DNA of 64,000 nucleotides from Parasegetibacter sp. NRK P23 (GCF_023721715.1 NZ_JAMDLG010000001.1:3944442-4008441), one strand, 5' to 3'. Shown: positions 8,230 to 17,554, counted from the first letter of the stretch. Notes: generated by a model not told the origin, from the letters alone. Translations and numbers: made by a program.

Positions 8230-10218
8230 ATGTATTTCGACCCACGCGATCTCTCTCCGGAAACGCAACTGCGTTTTTACCGTGCGTTGCTGCTGCCACG
8301 ACTGGTGGAGGAAAAAATGCTGTTGCTGCTGCGCCAGGGAAAAGTATCCAAATGGTTCAGTGGGATCGGGCAGGAAGCGATTGCTGTGGGCTGTACCCTT
8401 GCCATGATGGAAGATGAATGGTTACTACCGTTGCACCGTAACCTTGGCGTATTCACGACCAGGGCCTTACCACTCGAAAAACTTTTCCGCCAATGGCAGG
8501 GGGATGCAGGCGGTTACAGCAAGGGAAGAGAAAGAAGCTTCCATTTTGGTACGCGGGAGCACCATATCTGCGGAATGATCTCCCATCTTGGCCCCCAGCT
8601 TTCGGTAGCCGATGGTATTGCGTTGGCGCACCAGTTGAAAGCGGAAGAAAAAGCAGTGCTGGTATTTACCGGAGAAGGCGGCACCAGTGAAGGCGATTTC
8701 CACGAAGCGCTGAACCTGGCCGCGGTGTGGGACCTGCCGGTGATTTTTGTGATCGAAAACAACGGCTACGGCCTGAGCACGCCTGCGCATGAACAGTTCC
8801 GTTGCCGTGAGCTGGTGGCAAAAGCCCGGGGTTATGGCATGGAAGGGGTGCGGATCGATGGCAACAACCTGTTAACGGTTTACGATACCATAAAAGGTGT
8901 CCGCGAATATTGTTTGCGGGAAAAAAAGCCTTACCTGGTGGAATGCGTCACCTTCCGGATGCGCGGGCACGAAGAAGCCAGCGGCACCAAGTATGTGCCG
9001 TCTTATTTACTGGAAGAATGGGGGAGAAAGGACCCGTTGGAGCAATACGAAAAACACCTGCTGGAAACGGGGTTATTAACGGAAGAAAGCATCCGTATCG
9101 CCCGTGATGAAATGCATGAACACATTGAAACCGAATGGAAGAAAGCAGAAGAACCCACTCCTTTACAAGTGGGGGCACAACCTCAACTGCAAGATGTTTA
9201 CGCGCTGCCCATCACACCTTTCGAAGAACCCGCCCCTCCTGATTTTGTTTCCGCGCCATCCAAAAGATTCATGGACGGTATCAAAGAGGCGCTGGATATA
9301 GCGATGGAAAAGCATCCACAGTTAATACTGATGGGACAGGACATCGCGGAGTACGGTGGCGTGTTTAAAATAACGGAAGGACTGCTGGAAAAATACGGGT
9401 CCGAAAGGGTGAAAAACACCCCGCTCTGTGAAAGCGCCGTTCTGGGCGCGGCCTTAGGACTAAGCCTGGAGGGAAGAAAAACTATGGTGGAAATGCAGTT
9501 CGCTGATTTTGTAAGCAGCGGCTTCACGCAGATTGTGAACAACCTCGCCAAAATACATTACCGATGGGGCCAGCCGGCAGATGTTGTGATCCGGATGCCT
9601 ACGGGGGCGGGCGTTGGGGCGGGGCCTTTCCATTCACAAAGTACAGAAAGCTGGTTCACCCATGTGCCCGGGTTAAAAGTAGTATATCCTTCTTCGCCTG
9701 CCGATGCAAAAGGCTTACTGCTGGCGGCGTTTTCCGATCCTAACCCGGTACTTTTCTTTGAGCACAAAGCTTTGTACCGCAGCCTGAATGGCCCCGTGCC
9801 GGAAGGTTATTATGAAACGAGGATTGGCGAAGCCAGGGTACTACAAACCGGGGAAGAAGCAACGATCATCACCTATGGTATGGGGGTGGAATGGGCGCGT
9901 GCTTATGCCGGTGCGCATCCCGAAACGAGCATCTACATCCTTGACCTGAGAACACTGCAGCCTTTGGACCATGAAGCCATCGCACGTGCCGTGCGGGCTA
10001 CGGGAAGGGTATTGGTCCTGCACGAAGCCACGCTCACTGGCGGGCTAGGCGGAGAAATTGCCTCCTGGATCGGAGAACACTGCTTTCAATGGCTGGATGC
10101 GCCTGTGATGCGCTGCGCTTCACTGGATACGCCGGTACCTTTTAACAAAGAACTGGAAGCGCAGTTCCTGGCGAAAGCCCGTTTGGAGGACACGATGGGG
10201 CGGTTATTGGGGTATTAG
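8230..10218 (+). CDS. Fused alpha/beta E1 component of a 2-oxoacid dehydrogenase (probably branched-chain)
   Basis: 662 residues from ATG 8230; the frame extends upstream but the conserved domain begins at MYFDPRDLSPETQLRFYR. Residues 1-330 are the thiamine-diphosphate alpha subunit, with GEGGTSEGDFHEALN and IENNGYGLSTP forming the cofactor motif (GEG in place of the usual GDG). Residues about 350-662 are the transketolase-like beta subunit (MGQDIAEYGGVFKITEGL, PLCESAVLGAALGL, MPTGAGVGAGPFHSQS). Fused E1 proteins are common in Bacteroidota. The likely reaction is decarboxylation of branched-chain 2-oxoacids to acyl-CoA together with E2 and E3 encoded elsewhere. A pyruvate role cannot be excluded. 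It is followed at once by a convergent Lrp regulator, a family that often senses branched-chain amino acids. Confidence 0.88.
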   Translation: MYFDPRDLSPETQLRFYRALLLPRLVEEKMLLLLRQGKVSKWFSGIGQEAIAVGCTLAMMEDEWLLPLHRNLGVFTTRALPLEKLFRQWQGDAGGYSKGRERSFHFGTREHHICGMISHLGPQLSVADGIALAHQLKAEEKAVLVFTGEGGTSEGDFHEALNLAAVWDLPVIFVIENNGYGLSTPAHEQFRCRELVAKARGYGMEGVRIDGNNLLTVYDTIKGVREYCLREKKPYLVECVTFRMRGHEEASGTKYVPSYLLEEWGRKDPLEQYEKHLLETGLLTEESIRIARDEMHEHIETEWKKAEEPTPLQVGAQPQLQDVYALPITPFEEPAPPDFVSAPSKRFMDGIKEALDIAMEKHPQLILMGQDIAEYGGVFKITEGLLEKYGSERVKNTPLCESAVLGAALGLSLEGRKTMVEMQFADFVSSGFTQIVNNLAKIHYRWGQPADVVIRMPTGAGVGAGPFHSQSTESWFTHVPGLKVVYPSSPADAKGLLLAAFSDPNPVLFFEHKALYRSLNGPVPEGYYETRIGEARVLQTGEEATIITYGMGVEWARAYAGAHPETSIYILDLRTLQPLDHEAIARAVRATGRVLVLHEATLTGGLGGEIASWIGEHCFQWLDAPVMRCASLDTPVPFNKELEAQFLAKARLEDTMGRLLGY

Positions 10219-10220
10219 TG

Positions 10221-10691
10221 TTATTCCAGCCAATACGCCGTATCCCGCTTAATTTCTTCCATTACAAAAGAACTCTGCACATTCGCAATGTTCTCAATCG
10301 TTGACAACTTCTCGATCACAAAATCGTGGTAACTCCGCATATCCGTGGTCACTACTTTCAGCAGGTAGTCGTAGTTGCCTGAAAGGCAGGTCACTTCCAT
10401 GACCTCTTTCAGGGAGGAAGCCGCTTTTTCGAAATTGCGCAGGGTCGCTTTAGACTGCTCCTTCAAGGTGATATTACAGTAAACCACCAGGTCTTTCCCG
10501 ATCTTTTCCCTGTCGAGCAGGGCAACATACCTTAATATGAACCCTTCCCGCTGCAGGCGGTTGATCCTTTCATAAGTGGGAGAGGTGCTGAGTCCCACTT
10601 TAGTGGCGATCTCTTTCACACTAAGGGAGGAATCTTCCTGGAGCAGGGCCAGTATGCGCACGTCAACCGCATCGAGGTTCTCCAAAGCCAT
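10221..10691 (-). CDS. Lrp/AsnC family transcriptional regulator
   Basis: 156 residues, the usual family length. An N-terminal winged helix (LDAVDVRILALLQEDSSLSV, KEIATKVGLSTSPTYERINR, LQREGFI) is followed by the RAM ligand-binding domain (VVYCNITLKEQ, VTCLSGNYDYLLKVVTTDM). It probably senses an amino acid. It is convergent with the fused branched-chain-type E1, separated by 2 bp, and that neighbourhood makes branched-chain amino acid control a reasonable inference. Confidence 0.9.
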   Translation of the reverse strand: MALENLDAVDVRILALLQEDSSLSVKEIATKVGLSTSPTYERINRLQREGFILRYVALLDREKIGKDLVVYCNITLKEQSKATLRNFEKAASSLKEVMEVTCLSGNYDYLLKVVTTDMRSYHDFVIEKLSTIENIANVQSSFVMEEIKRDTAYWLE

Positions 10692-10810
10692 AATTTGCTG
10701 TTTTGGATGTTTTATTTCCTGTTATCAGGACGAAATTATGGTATTATTGTTAAAAGCAGGAATTATTTCTTTAACGTTTTGATAATATGGGATAATCAAC
10801 TGTTTGAACG

Positions 10811-10922
10811 TATCTTTGCAGCGCAAACGGGTTAAAAACCGCACAAATTACAGATACAAGTTTAAGTTTTCTCATAACAGTTGGTTTTGGTTGACAGGGA
10901 CCTTTTCTAGGGTCCTTTTTTT
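10811..10922 (+). ncRNA. Candidate small RNA or attenuated leader upstream of GNAT gene
   Basis: TATCTTTG at 10811-10818 is a good -7 box, although no TTTG stands at the ideal distance. A hairpin (AGGGACC / GGTCCTT, 10896-10917) with a run of T to 10922 looks like an intrinsic terminator about 90-100 nt downstream. No coding sequence lies between them. A short discrete transcript is the simplest reading. Confidence 0.35.
10896..10922 (+). terminator. Rho-independent terminator
   Basis: A GGGACC...GGTCC hairpin with an 8-nt loop is followed by seven T. No plus-strand gene ends upstream, so it would end the candidate small transcript or isolate the GNAT gene. Its T-run merges into the GNAT promoter box. 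Confidence 0.55.
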
Positions 10923-10929
10923 ATTTTTG
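10922..10929 (+). promoter_or_regulatory. -7 box of GNAT gene, implying a leaderless mRNA
   Basis: TATTTTTG ends four bases before the ATG at 10934. Because transcription starts about 5-8 nt after this box in Bacteroidota, the mRNA would start at or very near the start codon. No clear -33 element; the terminator occupies its place. Confidence 0.45.
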
Positions 10930-10933
10930 CCAC

Positions 10934-11404
10934 ATGCGCATTATCCGCCAGGTTAGAGAAGAGGGACCAGAACTGGCCTCTATAAGAATGTTGTTCCGTG
11001 AATATGAGCAGGAACTCGGTGAGAACCTCTGTTTTCAAAGTTTTGAAGCAGAACTGAAAGATCCCCTTAAAAAATACGGTCCGCCGAAAGGCATATTATT
11101 ACTCGCGCTGTGGAATTTTGAACCCGCGGGTTGTATTGCCGTTTACCCCATGGAGGAAGGAGTTTGCGAGATGAAGCGGTTGTATGTGCGGCCAAAGCAC
11201 CGTTCCACCGGCACCGGTCGTACCCTTGTGGCGATGCTGCTGGAGATGGCAAAGGAACTCGGGTACCATACAATGCGGCTGGATACACTCGAAAAACTGC
11301 AACCCGCCATAAAGATGTACAGACAGTTTGGATTCAGGGAAACCGGCGCTTATTACGATAACCCGCTTCCCGGGGTTGTTTATATGGAAGCCGTACTCCG
11401 ATAA
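10934..11404 (+). CDS. GNAT family N-acetyltransferase
   Basis: 156 residues covering one GNAT domain. GCIAVYPMEEGVCEMKRLYV gives strands 3-4, followed by the acetyl-CoA loop RPKHRSTGTGRTLVAMLLEMA (R-x-x-G-x-G/A type) and the C-terminal YRQFGFRETGAYYDNPLPG. The sequence resembles small-molecule acetyltransferases; the substrate is not predictable. Likely monocistronic and possibly leaderless. Convergent with the hypothetical gene at 11457-11996. Confidence 0.85.
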   Translation: MRIIRQVREEGPELASIRMLFREYEQELGENLCFQSFEAELKDPLKKYGPPKGILLLALWNFEPAGCIAVYPMEEGVCEMKRLYVRPKHRSTGTGRTLVAMLLEMAKELGYHTMRLDTLEKLQPAIKMYRQFGFRETGAYYDNPLPGVVYMEAVLR

Positions 11405-11456
11405 CGCATACCTGGCAAAATGCCTTCTTCTATCGTGGAAGTATCCGTGTTTTAAC

Positions 11457-11996
11457 CTAATCCCCACTCTTCTCGCCCGTGAACCAGTCTTCCTTATCCC
11501 GGAAGAGCACGTTGAAAGTGGTGAAACTCCCGTAAATGCGGGTAATGTATTGCTGCATGTTCACTTTCTCTTCATCGCCAAGCCCTTTATGGCTGTTGAT
11601 CTGCTGTTCCAGCACGCGAAGCCGGTCGCGCGCCATCACAATCTTGTGAAAGAAAACTTCGATGGGAACTTCTTTAGCTTTCAGCGATGCGTCTGCGGGT
11701 TGCAGCAGCATCGTACCACCTTTCCAACGGTCGCCGAGGGGCACTGTTTCTGAAATGCCGCCCCACATGCGGAGGATTTTCAGCAGGGATTTTTCTACCT
11801 CCGAAGTGGTTTCCACTTCTAATGTTACGTTTTCAGGGAGAATCTCCTCCAGATCTGTGTCCGTTTTATCAATTTCCTTTACACCATGGTGAATAAAAGA
11901 GATCAGGTAAGTCGCGAATTTAACGCCGACAATCACACCGGGACCATAATGCGTGTGCTGTAACCGTGTGCCGATACCGAGTTTAGTTTGATCCAT
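11457..11996 (-). CDS. Conserved hypothetical protein with an SH3-like N-terminus
   Basis: 179 residues, no signal or membrane segment. The N-terminus (IGTRLQHTHYGPGVIVGVKFATYLISFIHHG) resembles the short beta-barrel segment (hydrophobic-x-H-x-x-Y/F-G-x-G-x-V) found at the C-terminus of UvrD/PcrA helicases and in CarD-like proteins, which suggests a protein or nucleic-acid contact. The remaining 120 residues are helical and charged. The product is not identified. It stands alone, with short ATGTTGAATG repeats just upstream of its start. Confidence 0.7.
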   Translation of the reverse strand: MDQTKLGIGTRLQHTHYGPGVIVGVKFATYLISFIHHGVKEIDKTDTDLEEILPENVTLEVETTSEVEKSLLKILRMWGGISETVPLGDRWKGGTMLLQPADASLKAKEVPIEVFFHKIVMARDRLRVLEQQINSHKGLGDEEKVNMQQYITRIYGSFTTFNVLFRDKEDWFTGEKSGD

Positions 11997-12003
11997 GGGA
12001 ATG

Positions 12004-12034
12004 ATGTTGAATGTTGAATGATGGATGTTGAATG
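12004..12034. repeat. Short direct repeats of ATGTTGAATG
   Basis: ATGTTGAATG occurs at 12004-12013 and 12025-12034 with an extra overlapping TTGAATG between them. They sit in the 5' region of the minus-strand gene at 11457-11996. Function unknown; slippage-prone repeats of this kind are plausible. Confidence 0.6.
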
Positions 12035-12123
12035 GGGCGAAGCCTGAACAACTTCGGATATATAATGATGTATATAAAAGAAGGCGCTTGCCTTTAGTAA
12101 TACCTGCTGAATTTTGTTTGCAG

Positions 12124-12699
12124 TCAGGGCGTTTCGTTCAGCAGTAACTTTTCCACCACTACAGGAAAATGCAGGTGTTCCAGTTTCTGGACTTTCTTCG
12201 CTACCATTTCAGGGGTATCTCCGGGGTCAACGGCGCACTTCGCCTGGAAGATATTATCTCCGTGGTCGTAATGTTCATCCACGTAATGGATGGTGATGCC
12301 GCTTTCTTTTTCCCTGGCGTTCACCACGGCCTCATGTACAAAACTGCCATACATCCCCTTTCCACCATATTTGGGCAGCAGTGCCGGGTGAATATTTACG
12401 ATGGCCTGGGGAAATGCATTGATCAGGGCGATGGGCACTTTCCAGAGAAAGCCGGCCAGTACGATAAACGAAATGCCTTTCTGTTGAAGATCGGGAACAT
12501 AAGCGTCTCCCCTGAAAAAACGTTCCTTCTCTATATTCAGTGTATCGATGCCTTCTTTCACGGCGATGTTCAATACACCCGCGCCAGGTTTGTTGGTAAC
12601 GATCAGCGCGATTTTAACGGAGGCATGGTTCCTGAAATGGTCGATGATCTTCTGCGCGTTTGATCCTGCGCCCGATGCGAAGATGGCCAGTTTTTTCAT
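12124..12699 (-). CDS. purN: Phosphoribosylglycinamide formyltransferase
   Basis: 191 residues, normal length for PurN. The N-terminal FASGAGSNAQKIIDHF binds the glycinamide ribonucleotide phosphate. NIHPALLPKYGGKGMYG contains the catalytic Asn and His, and HYVDEHYDHGDNIFQ the catalytic Asp. It transfers a formyl group from 10-formyl-tetrahydrofolate to GAR in purine synthesis. No other pur gene is nearby, so it is an isolated gene with its own promoter, and its mRNA may be leaderless. Confidence 0.93.
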   Translation of the reverse strand: MKKLAIFASGAGSNAQKIIDHFRNHASVKIALIVTNKPGAGVLNIAVKEGIDTLNIEKERFFRGDAYVPDLQQKGISFIVLAGFLWKVPIALINAFPQAIVNIHPALLPKYGGKGMYGSFVHEAVVNAREKESGITIHYVDEHYDHGDNIFQAKCAVDPGDTPEMVAKKVQKLEHLHFPVVVEKLLLNETP

Positions 12700-12703
12700 G
12701 TGC

Positions 12704-12734
12704 CAAAGCTAAAATCAAACTTCAATAGCGCAAA
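12704..12734 (-). promoter_or_regulatory. purN promoter (TTTG-N19-TAgcTTTG), leaderless arrangement
   Basis: On the minus strand TTTG (12734-12731) and TAGCTTTG (12711-12704) are exactly 19 bases apart. The start codon ATG follows only four bases later (12699-12697), so transcription should begin about at the start codon. Confidence 0.7.
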
Positions 12735-12906
12735 ATGAATGTAATGTTATGCCAAAAAAGCAGTATCTATGTGCCGTTTAGGGATTGTTAAAGTGCAATG
12801 GTACTATTCAACAATGGAGTTGGAATAATCACGACTAAGGAAAAAATACCATGTATGAAATCGGCTGAAACCCGCGTCAATACTGGCAAAAAAAAAATTT
12901 AACAGG

Positions 12907-12939
12907 TTGCGAATTTGTCAACATCGTGTCATATTTTTG
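12907..12939 (+). promoter_or_regulatory. Promoter of the act/cox respiratory operon (TTG-N22-TAttTTTG)
   Basis: TTG at 12907-12909 and TATTTTTG at 12932-12939 precede actA by about 48 bases. No comparably good promoter was seen between actA and ctaD, and the gaps there are 36-90 bp, which supports one long transcript. Confidence 0.6.
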
Positions 12940-12987
12940 CAGCCGACTTTGGATATTTTTCCACATCCCAAACCAATTATTGTGGAT

Positions 12988-14229
12988 ATGATGCATAATA
13001 GACCGTCTGCCAAAAAAGTAATTTTTAGTCTTCTGCTCGCTACAGTTTTCTCCTTTGGTACTGCGGTACAAGCTCAGGATGGCAAAGCTTTGTTCACTGC
13101 CAACTGTGCTTCCTGTCACAATCCTGTTAAGGATGCGACCGGACCCGCGCTGAAAGGTGCTGAAGCACGCTGGGGAGATAAGGCCAAACTTCACGCATGG
13201 GTGAGGAACAGCCAGGCAGTAATAGCCAGTGGCGATAAGTATGCGAACGACCTCTTCGCTAAATGGGGTAGGGTAGCTATGACCAGCTTTCCTTCCCTGA
13301 GCGATGAAGAGATTGACGCGATCTTCAAATATGTTGAGGCTTACGCCCCACCAGTAGTGGCCAAGCCCGAAGGCGGCGAAGCTAAAGAGTCCGGCGACAA
13401 CAGCCTGCTCTTCGGTATCTTAACATTAGTACTGGCAGTAGTTGCACTGATTCTCCTCCAGGTAAACAGCAACCTCCGCAAACTGGCAGACGATAAAGAT
13501 GGTATCCCCGCTTCCGAACCAGTTCCCTTCTACCGTAATAAAGCGTACATCGCATTGGTGGTAATCGTATTGTTCATCGTAGGTGGTATCTTCACCGTGA
13601 ATGGCGCGATCAACCTGGGACGCAGCAAAGATTATCAGCCAGAACAGCCTATCTACTATTCCCATAAGGTGCACGCCGGCATCAACCAGATCAACTGTTT
13701 GTACTGCCACGGTGGTGCGCAGGAATCTAAGCACGCGGGTATTCCTTCCCTCAACGTGTGTATGAACTGTCACATGGCCATCAACGAATACAACGGCGAA
13801 CAACTGTTTACCGAAGACGGAAAAGAGGTGAACGGTACGGCTGAAATTCAGAAACTCTATAAGTATGCTGGTTTCGATCCCGCAGTGTCTAAGCAATGGG
13901 ATCCTTCCAAAGCGAAACCGATTGAATGGGTGAAGATTCACAACCTGCCCGACCACGTTTACTTTAACCACGCGCAACACGTTACGGCCGGTAAGGTACA
14001 GTGCCAGACCTGCCACGGTGAAATCCAGAACATGGGCGAAGTGAAGCAATTCACCGACCTGAGCATGGGCTGGTGTATCAACTGCCACCGCGAAACAAAG
14101 GTGCAGTTCGTGGAAAACAAGTTCTACAGCATTTACGAGAAGTTCCACGATGAGATCAAGCAGAAGAAAAGAGATGGTGTAACCGTGGAGGAAATCGGTG
14201 GAACAGAGTGCCAGAAATGTCACTACTAA
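12988..14229 (+). CDS. actA: Alternative complex III subunit ActA, hexaheme cytochrome c
   Basis: About 413 residues from ATG 12988 (12991 equally possible); upstream codons read through the promoter. A signal/anchor segment (VIFSLLLATVFSFGTAVQAQ) is followed by a class I cytochrome c domain with CASCH at 40-44, a membrane helix (LLFGILTLVLAVVALILL), another near IALVVIVLFIVGG, then a multiheme domain with CLYCH, CMNCH, CQTCH, CINCH and CQKCH. That is six CxxCH sites: the usual ActA pentaheme part plus a fused monoheme cytochrome. ActA passes electrons from menaquinol oxidation to periplasmic acceptors. First gene of the respiratory operon. Confidence 0.9.
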   Translation: MMHNRPSAKKVIFSLLLATVFSFGTAVQAQDGKALFTANCASCHNPVKDATGPALKGAEARWGDKAKLHAWVRNSQAVIASGDKYANDLFAKWGRVAMTSFPSLSDEEIDAIFKYVEAYAPPVVAKPEGGEAKESGDNSLLFGILTLVLAVVALILLQVNSNLRKLADDKDGIPASEPVPFYRNKAYIALVVIVLFIVGGIFTVNGAINLGRSKDYQPEQPIYYSHKVHAGINQINCLYCHGGAQESKHAGIPSLNVCMNCHMAINEYNGEQLFTEDGKEVNGTAEIQKLYKYAGFDPAVSKQWDPSKAKPIEWVKIHNLPDHVYFNHAQHVTAGKVQCQTCHGEIQNMGEVKQFTDLSMGWCINCHRETKVQFVENKFYSIYEKFHDEIKQKKRDGVTVEEIGGTECQKCHY

Positions 14230-14318
14230 GCGAAACAACAGACCAAAGTAATTCATAGTATAATCGTAGAAACAGAGGGATGACCGCGCAAGCAGCGCTC
14301 TTTGTACAAGTCAACTAA

Positions 14319-17300
14319 ATGAATATGGAGCAAAAAAAGTACTGGCAAAGTTTTGGAGAGCTGAACAACAGTGAAGCCCACAAAAAACAGGCTCAAAATG
14401 AATTCCAGGAAGATCTGCTGCCCTTGGAGGATCTGGATGGTAAGGGCCTGCTTGACGCGAAGGCTCCCCGCCGTGACTTTTTGAAATACCTCGGATTCAG
14501 CACCGCCGCTGCCGCTGCCGCCGCGAGCTGTGAAATCCCCGTAAAAAAAGCGATTCCCTACGTTAATAAGCCCGATAACCTGGTGGCAGGTATCGCGAAC
14601 TACTACGCTACCACCTATGTACAGGATGGTGATGTGGTGCCCGTGATCGCCCGTGTGAGAGACGGCCGCCCCATCAAAATTGAGGGCAACAGCCTTTCTA
14701 CCATCACTTCCGGCGCTACTTCCGCCCGCGTACAGGCTTCAGTACTGGACCTGTATGATACCGCCCGCCTGCGTTTCCCGCTGGCCGACGGAAAGGAAGT
14801 TTCCACGCTCGAAGCGTTCGATAAAATGGTGGGCGACGCGTTCGCTTCCCTTGGTGGCGCACCCATCGTATTGCTCACCAGCACCATTACTTCGCCCTCT
14901 TCTAAAGAAGTGATCGCAGGTTTCCTCGCGAAATACCCCGGAAGCCGCCATGTAACATTCGACGCGGTATCTTATGCCGGTATGCTGCTGGCCAACGAAG
15001 CTTCCTACGGTAAAAGAGCCATTCCTTCTTACCATTTCGATAAAGCAAAAGTAGTGGTGAGCCTTGGCGCCGATTTCCTCGGTTCATGGCTCAGCCCCGT
15101 AGAATTCGCCAAACAATATTCCACAGGAAGGAAACTGGATGAGACGAAACTCGAAATGAGCAAGCACTTCCAGTTTGAAAGTTTCCTGAGCATGACCGGC
15201 GCAAACGCCGACGAGCGCTTTACACACCGTGCTTCTGAAGTTGGTGCCGTGGCCGCCGCTTTGCTGAGTGCGGTAAGAGGTCAGGGTGCAACCGGAATCG
15301 CTGATGCTGAACTGAAGAAAGGGATCGAGAAAGCCGCTGCCGCACTGAACGCCGCCAAAGGCACAGCCCTGGTGGTGAGCGGAAGCAATGATGTGAATGT
15401 TCAAACCGTTGTAAACGCCATCAACGAAGCGCTTGGCGCAAACGGAACCACCATCAACTGGGCCGCTCCGGTGAACTATCGCCAGGGCATAGACGCAGAT
15501 ATGGTGAAACTGGTGGCCGATATGAATGCAGGCGCTATTGGCGGCCTCATTGTTTACGGCGCCAACCCCGCCTACGAATATTTCGATGCACCGAAGTTCG
15601 TTGCCGGAATCAAAAAAGTAAGAGCTACGGTTTCACTCAGTCCCAAAATGGATGAGACCACCCAACTCTGTAAATATGTTATCTCCGATCACCACTACCT
15701 CGAAAGCTGGGGTGACGCGGAACCCAAAGCAGGTTACTACTCGCTGATGCAACCGACCATCGCTCCCCTGTTCAAAACAAGGCAGTGGCAGGATTCTCTC
15801 CTGAAATGGAGCGGCAGCACCAACGATTACCTTACTACACTGAAAGGGTACTGGATGGGTAAACTCGGTTCACAGGAAGCATGGGACAAAGCCCTGCAGG
15901 ATGGTGTGATCGAACCCGCGGTTGCCACTGTTTCAGGTGCAGCATTCGCAGGCAACGAAGCCGGTGCGGTTGCCGCTATCGCTTCCTATAAAAAAGGAAC
16001 CGGCGCTGAACTGGTGCTTTACCAGAAAACAGGTATCGGTGAAGGTAAGCAGGCCAGCAACCCCTGGTTGCAGGAAATGCCTGACCCCATCTCCAAAGCT
16101 ACATGGGACAACTATGTACTGATGAGCTGGAGCATGGCAAAAAGCATCGTTGGCATCGACCTTACCCACAGCGGTCAGAGTGATGACTATGAAGTGAACC
16201 GCCCCAAGCCGGTGGTAAAAGTGACCGTTTCCGGCAAAGATCCGATTGAACTGCCTGTGGTGATTATCCCGGGTATGGACAGCAATACCATCGCCATCGC
16301 CGTAGGTTACGGACGTGATTCCAAAGTTGGTAAATCCGTGATTGGTGTGGGAAGGAACGCTTATCCCCTCGCAGCTTTCAACGGTACCACCGTTCAGTAT
16401 GAACTGGCTGGCGTGACCGTGGAAAAAACAAATGCAACTTACCCTGTGGCCATTACACAGGTACACAATACTTACGAAGACCGTAAAGAAGTGGTGAAAG
16501 AAGCCTCCCTGGCAACTTTCGTTCACAACAGAGAAGTCTTCTCCGCCGACCGCAAGCATCTGGTTGAGACTTATGCGCCCAAAACAGGCAGCTACCGCGA
16601 CGAGGCTTCCATGTACGACAAGGAACTGAACGAGCGTCCCGGTATTCACTGGGGAATGAGCATCGACCTCAACTCCTGTAACGGTTGTAACGCCTGCGTG
16701 GTGGCTTGTAACGCTGAAAACAACATACCCGTTGTTGGTAAAGCGGAAGTACTGCGCGGTCACGAAATGCACTGGCTCCGTATCGACCGCTACTTTGTGA
16801 GCGACGCGGCACATCCCGACAAAATCAAGGATGTGGTGTTCCAGCCGATGATGTGCCAGCACTGTGACAGTGCGCCCTGCGAGAACGTTTGTCCCGTAGC
16901 CGCCACCAACCACAGTTCTGAAGGGTTGAACCAAATGACTTACAACCGTTGTATCGGTACAAGATATTGCGCGAACAACTGTCCGTATAAAGTACGTCGC
17001 TTCAACTGGGCCGATTATACCGGAGCGGATAGCTTCAAAGGCAACCAGGACGAAGCTTCAGATGTGATCCTGGAAATGAACGACGACCTCACCCGTATGG
17101 TGCTGAACCCGGATGTTACCGTGAGAAGCCGTGGTGTGATCGAAAAATGTTCTTTCTGCGTACAACGCCTGCAGGAAGCGAAACTGGAAGCCAAAAAAGC
17201 CGGTCGCCCCGTACAGGACGGCGAAGCGAAAGTGGCTTGTGCTACCGCCTGCGCCAGCGATTGTATCGTATTCGGTGATGTGAACGACAAGAACAGCCGC

Positions 17301-17495
17301 GTACGCAAGATGAGGGATGAACATCCGAACAGGTTGTTCCATGTCCTGGAATCAGTGCACACCCTGCCGAACGTGAGCTACCTGGCCAAAGTGCGCAATA
17401 CAGATGAAGTGGAAATGGCAGATGCGCACCACGCTGCTCCCGCTGAACACGGAGCGGAACATGGCACAAAGAAAGAAGCGGAGGCGCACCACTAA
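14319..17495 (+). CDS. actB: Alternative complex III subunit ActB, iron-sulfur protein
   Basis: 1058 residues (ATG 14325 is an alternative start). A twin-arginine-like segment RRDFLKYLGFSTAAAAAAASC near 45 suggests Tat export with a lipidated cysteine. Residues about 65-760 resemble the molybdopterin oxidoreductase fold without the usual cofactor ligand motifs. The C-terminal part holds four ferredoxin-type cysteine groups: CNGCNACVVAC, CQHCDSAPCENVC, CIGTRYCANNC and CSFC with CATACASDC. The family carries three 4Fe-4S and one 3Fe-4S cluster. It links quinol oxidation to the heme subunits. The C-terminus is rich in His and Glu. Confidence 0.92.
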   Translation: MNMEQKKYWQSFGELNNSEAHKKQAQNEFQEDLLPLEDLDGKGLLDAKAPRRDFLKYLGFSTAAAAAAASCEIPVKKAIPYVNKPDNLVAGIANYYATTYVQDGDVVPVIARVRDGRPIKIEGNSLSTITSGATSARVQASVLDLYDTARLRFPLADGKEVSTLEAFDKMVGDAFASLGGAPIVLLTSTITSPSSKEVIAGFLAKYPGSRHVTFDAVSYAGMLLANEASYGKRAIPSYHFDKAKVVVSLGADFLGSWLSPVEFAKQYSTGRKLDETKLEMSKHFQFESFLSMTGANADERFTHRASEVGAVAAALLSAVRGQGATGIADAELKKGIEKAAAALNAAKGTALVVSGSNDVNVQTVVNAINEALGANGTTINWAAPVNYRQGIDADMVKLVADMNAGAIGGLIVYGANPAYEYFDAPKFVAGIKKVRATVSLSPKMDETTQLCKYVISDHHYLESWGDAEPKAGYYSLMQPTIAPLFKTRQWQDSLLKWSGSTNDYLTTLKGYWMGKLGSQEAWDKALQDGVIEPAVATVSGAAFAGNEAGAVAAIASYKKGTGAELVLYQKTGIGEGKQASNPWLQEMPDPISKATWDNYVLMSWSMAKSIVGIDLTHSGQSDDYEVNRPKPVVKVTVSGKDPIELPVVIIPGMDSNTIAIAVGYGRDSKVGKSVIGVGRNAYPLAAFNGTTVQYELAGVTVEKTNATYPVAITQVHNTYEDRKEVVKEASLATFVHNREVFSADRKHLVETYAPKTGSYRDEASMYDKELNERPGIHWGMSIDLNSCNGCNACVVACNAENNIPVVGKAEVLRGHEMHWLRIDRYFVSDAAHPDKIKDVVFQPMMCQHCDSAPCENVCPVAATNHSSEGLNQMTYNRCIGTRYCANNCPYKVRRFNWADYTGADSFKGNQDEASDVILEMNDDLTRMVLNPDVTVRSRGVIEKCSFCVQRLQEAKLEAKKAGRPVQDGEAKVACATACASDCIVFGDVNDKNSRVRKMRDEHPNRLFHVLESVHTLPNVSYLAKVRNTDEVEMADAHHAAPAEHGAEHGTKKEAEAHH

Positions 17496-17554
17496 GAAAA
17501 CGGATCCTTAAAGACAGATCATAACTCAGTACAGAAGCGAAAAGCAGACAAAAT

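Noticed and set aside
15933..16934. 333-codon minus frame within actB
   Set aside because: Shadow of the actB coding frame caused by codon bias.
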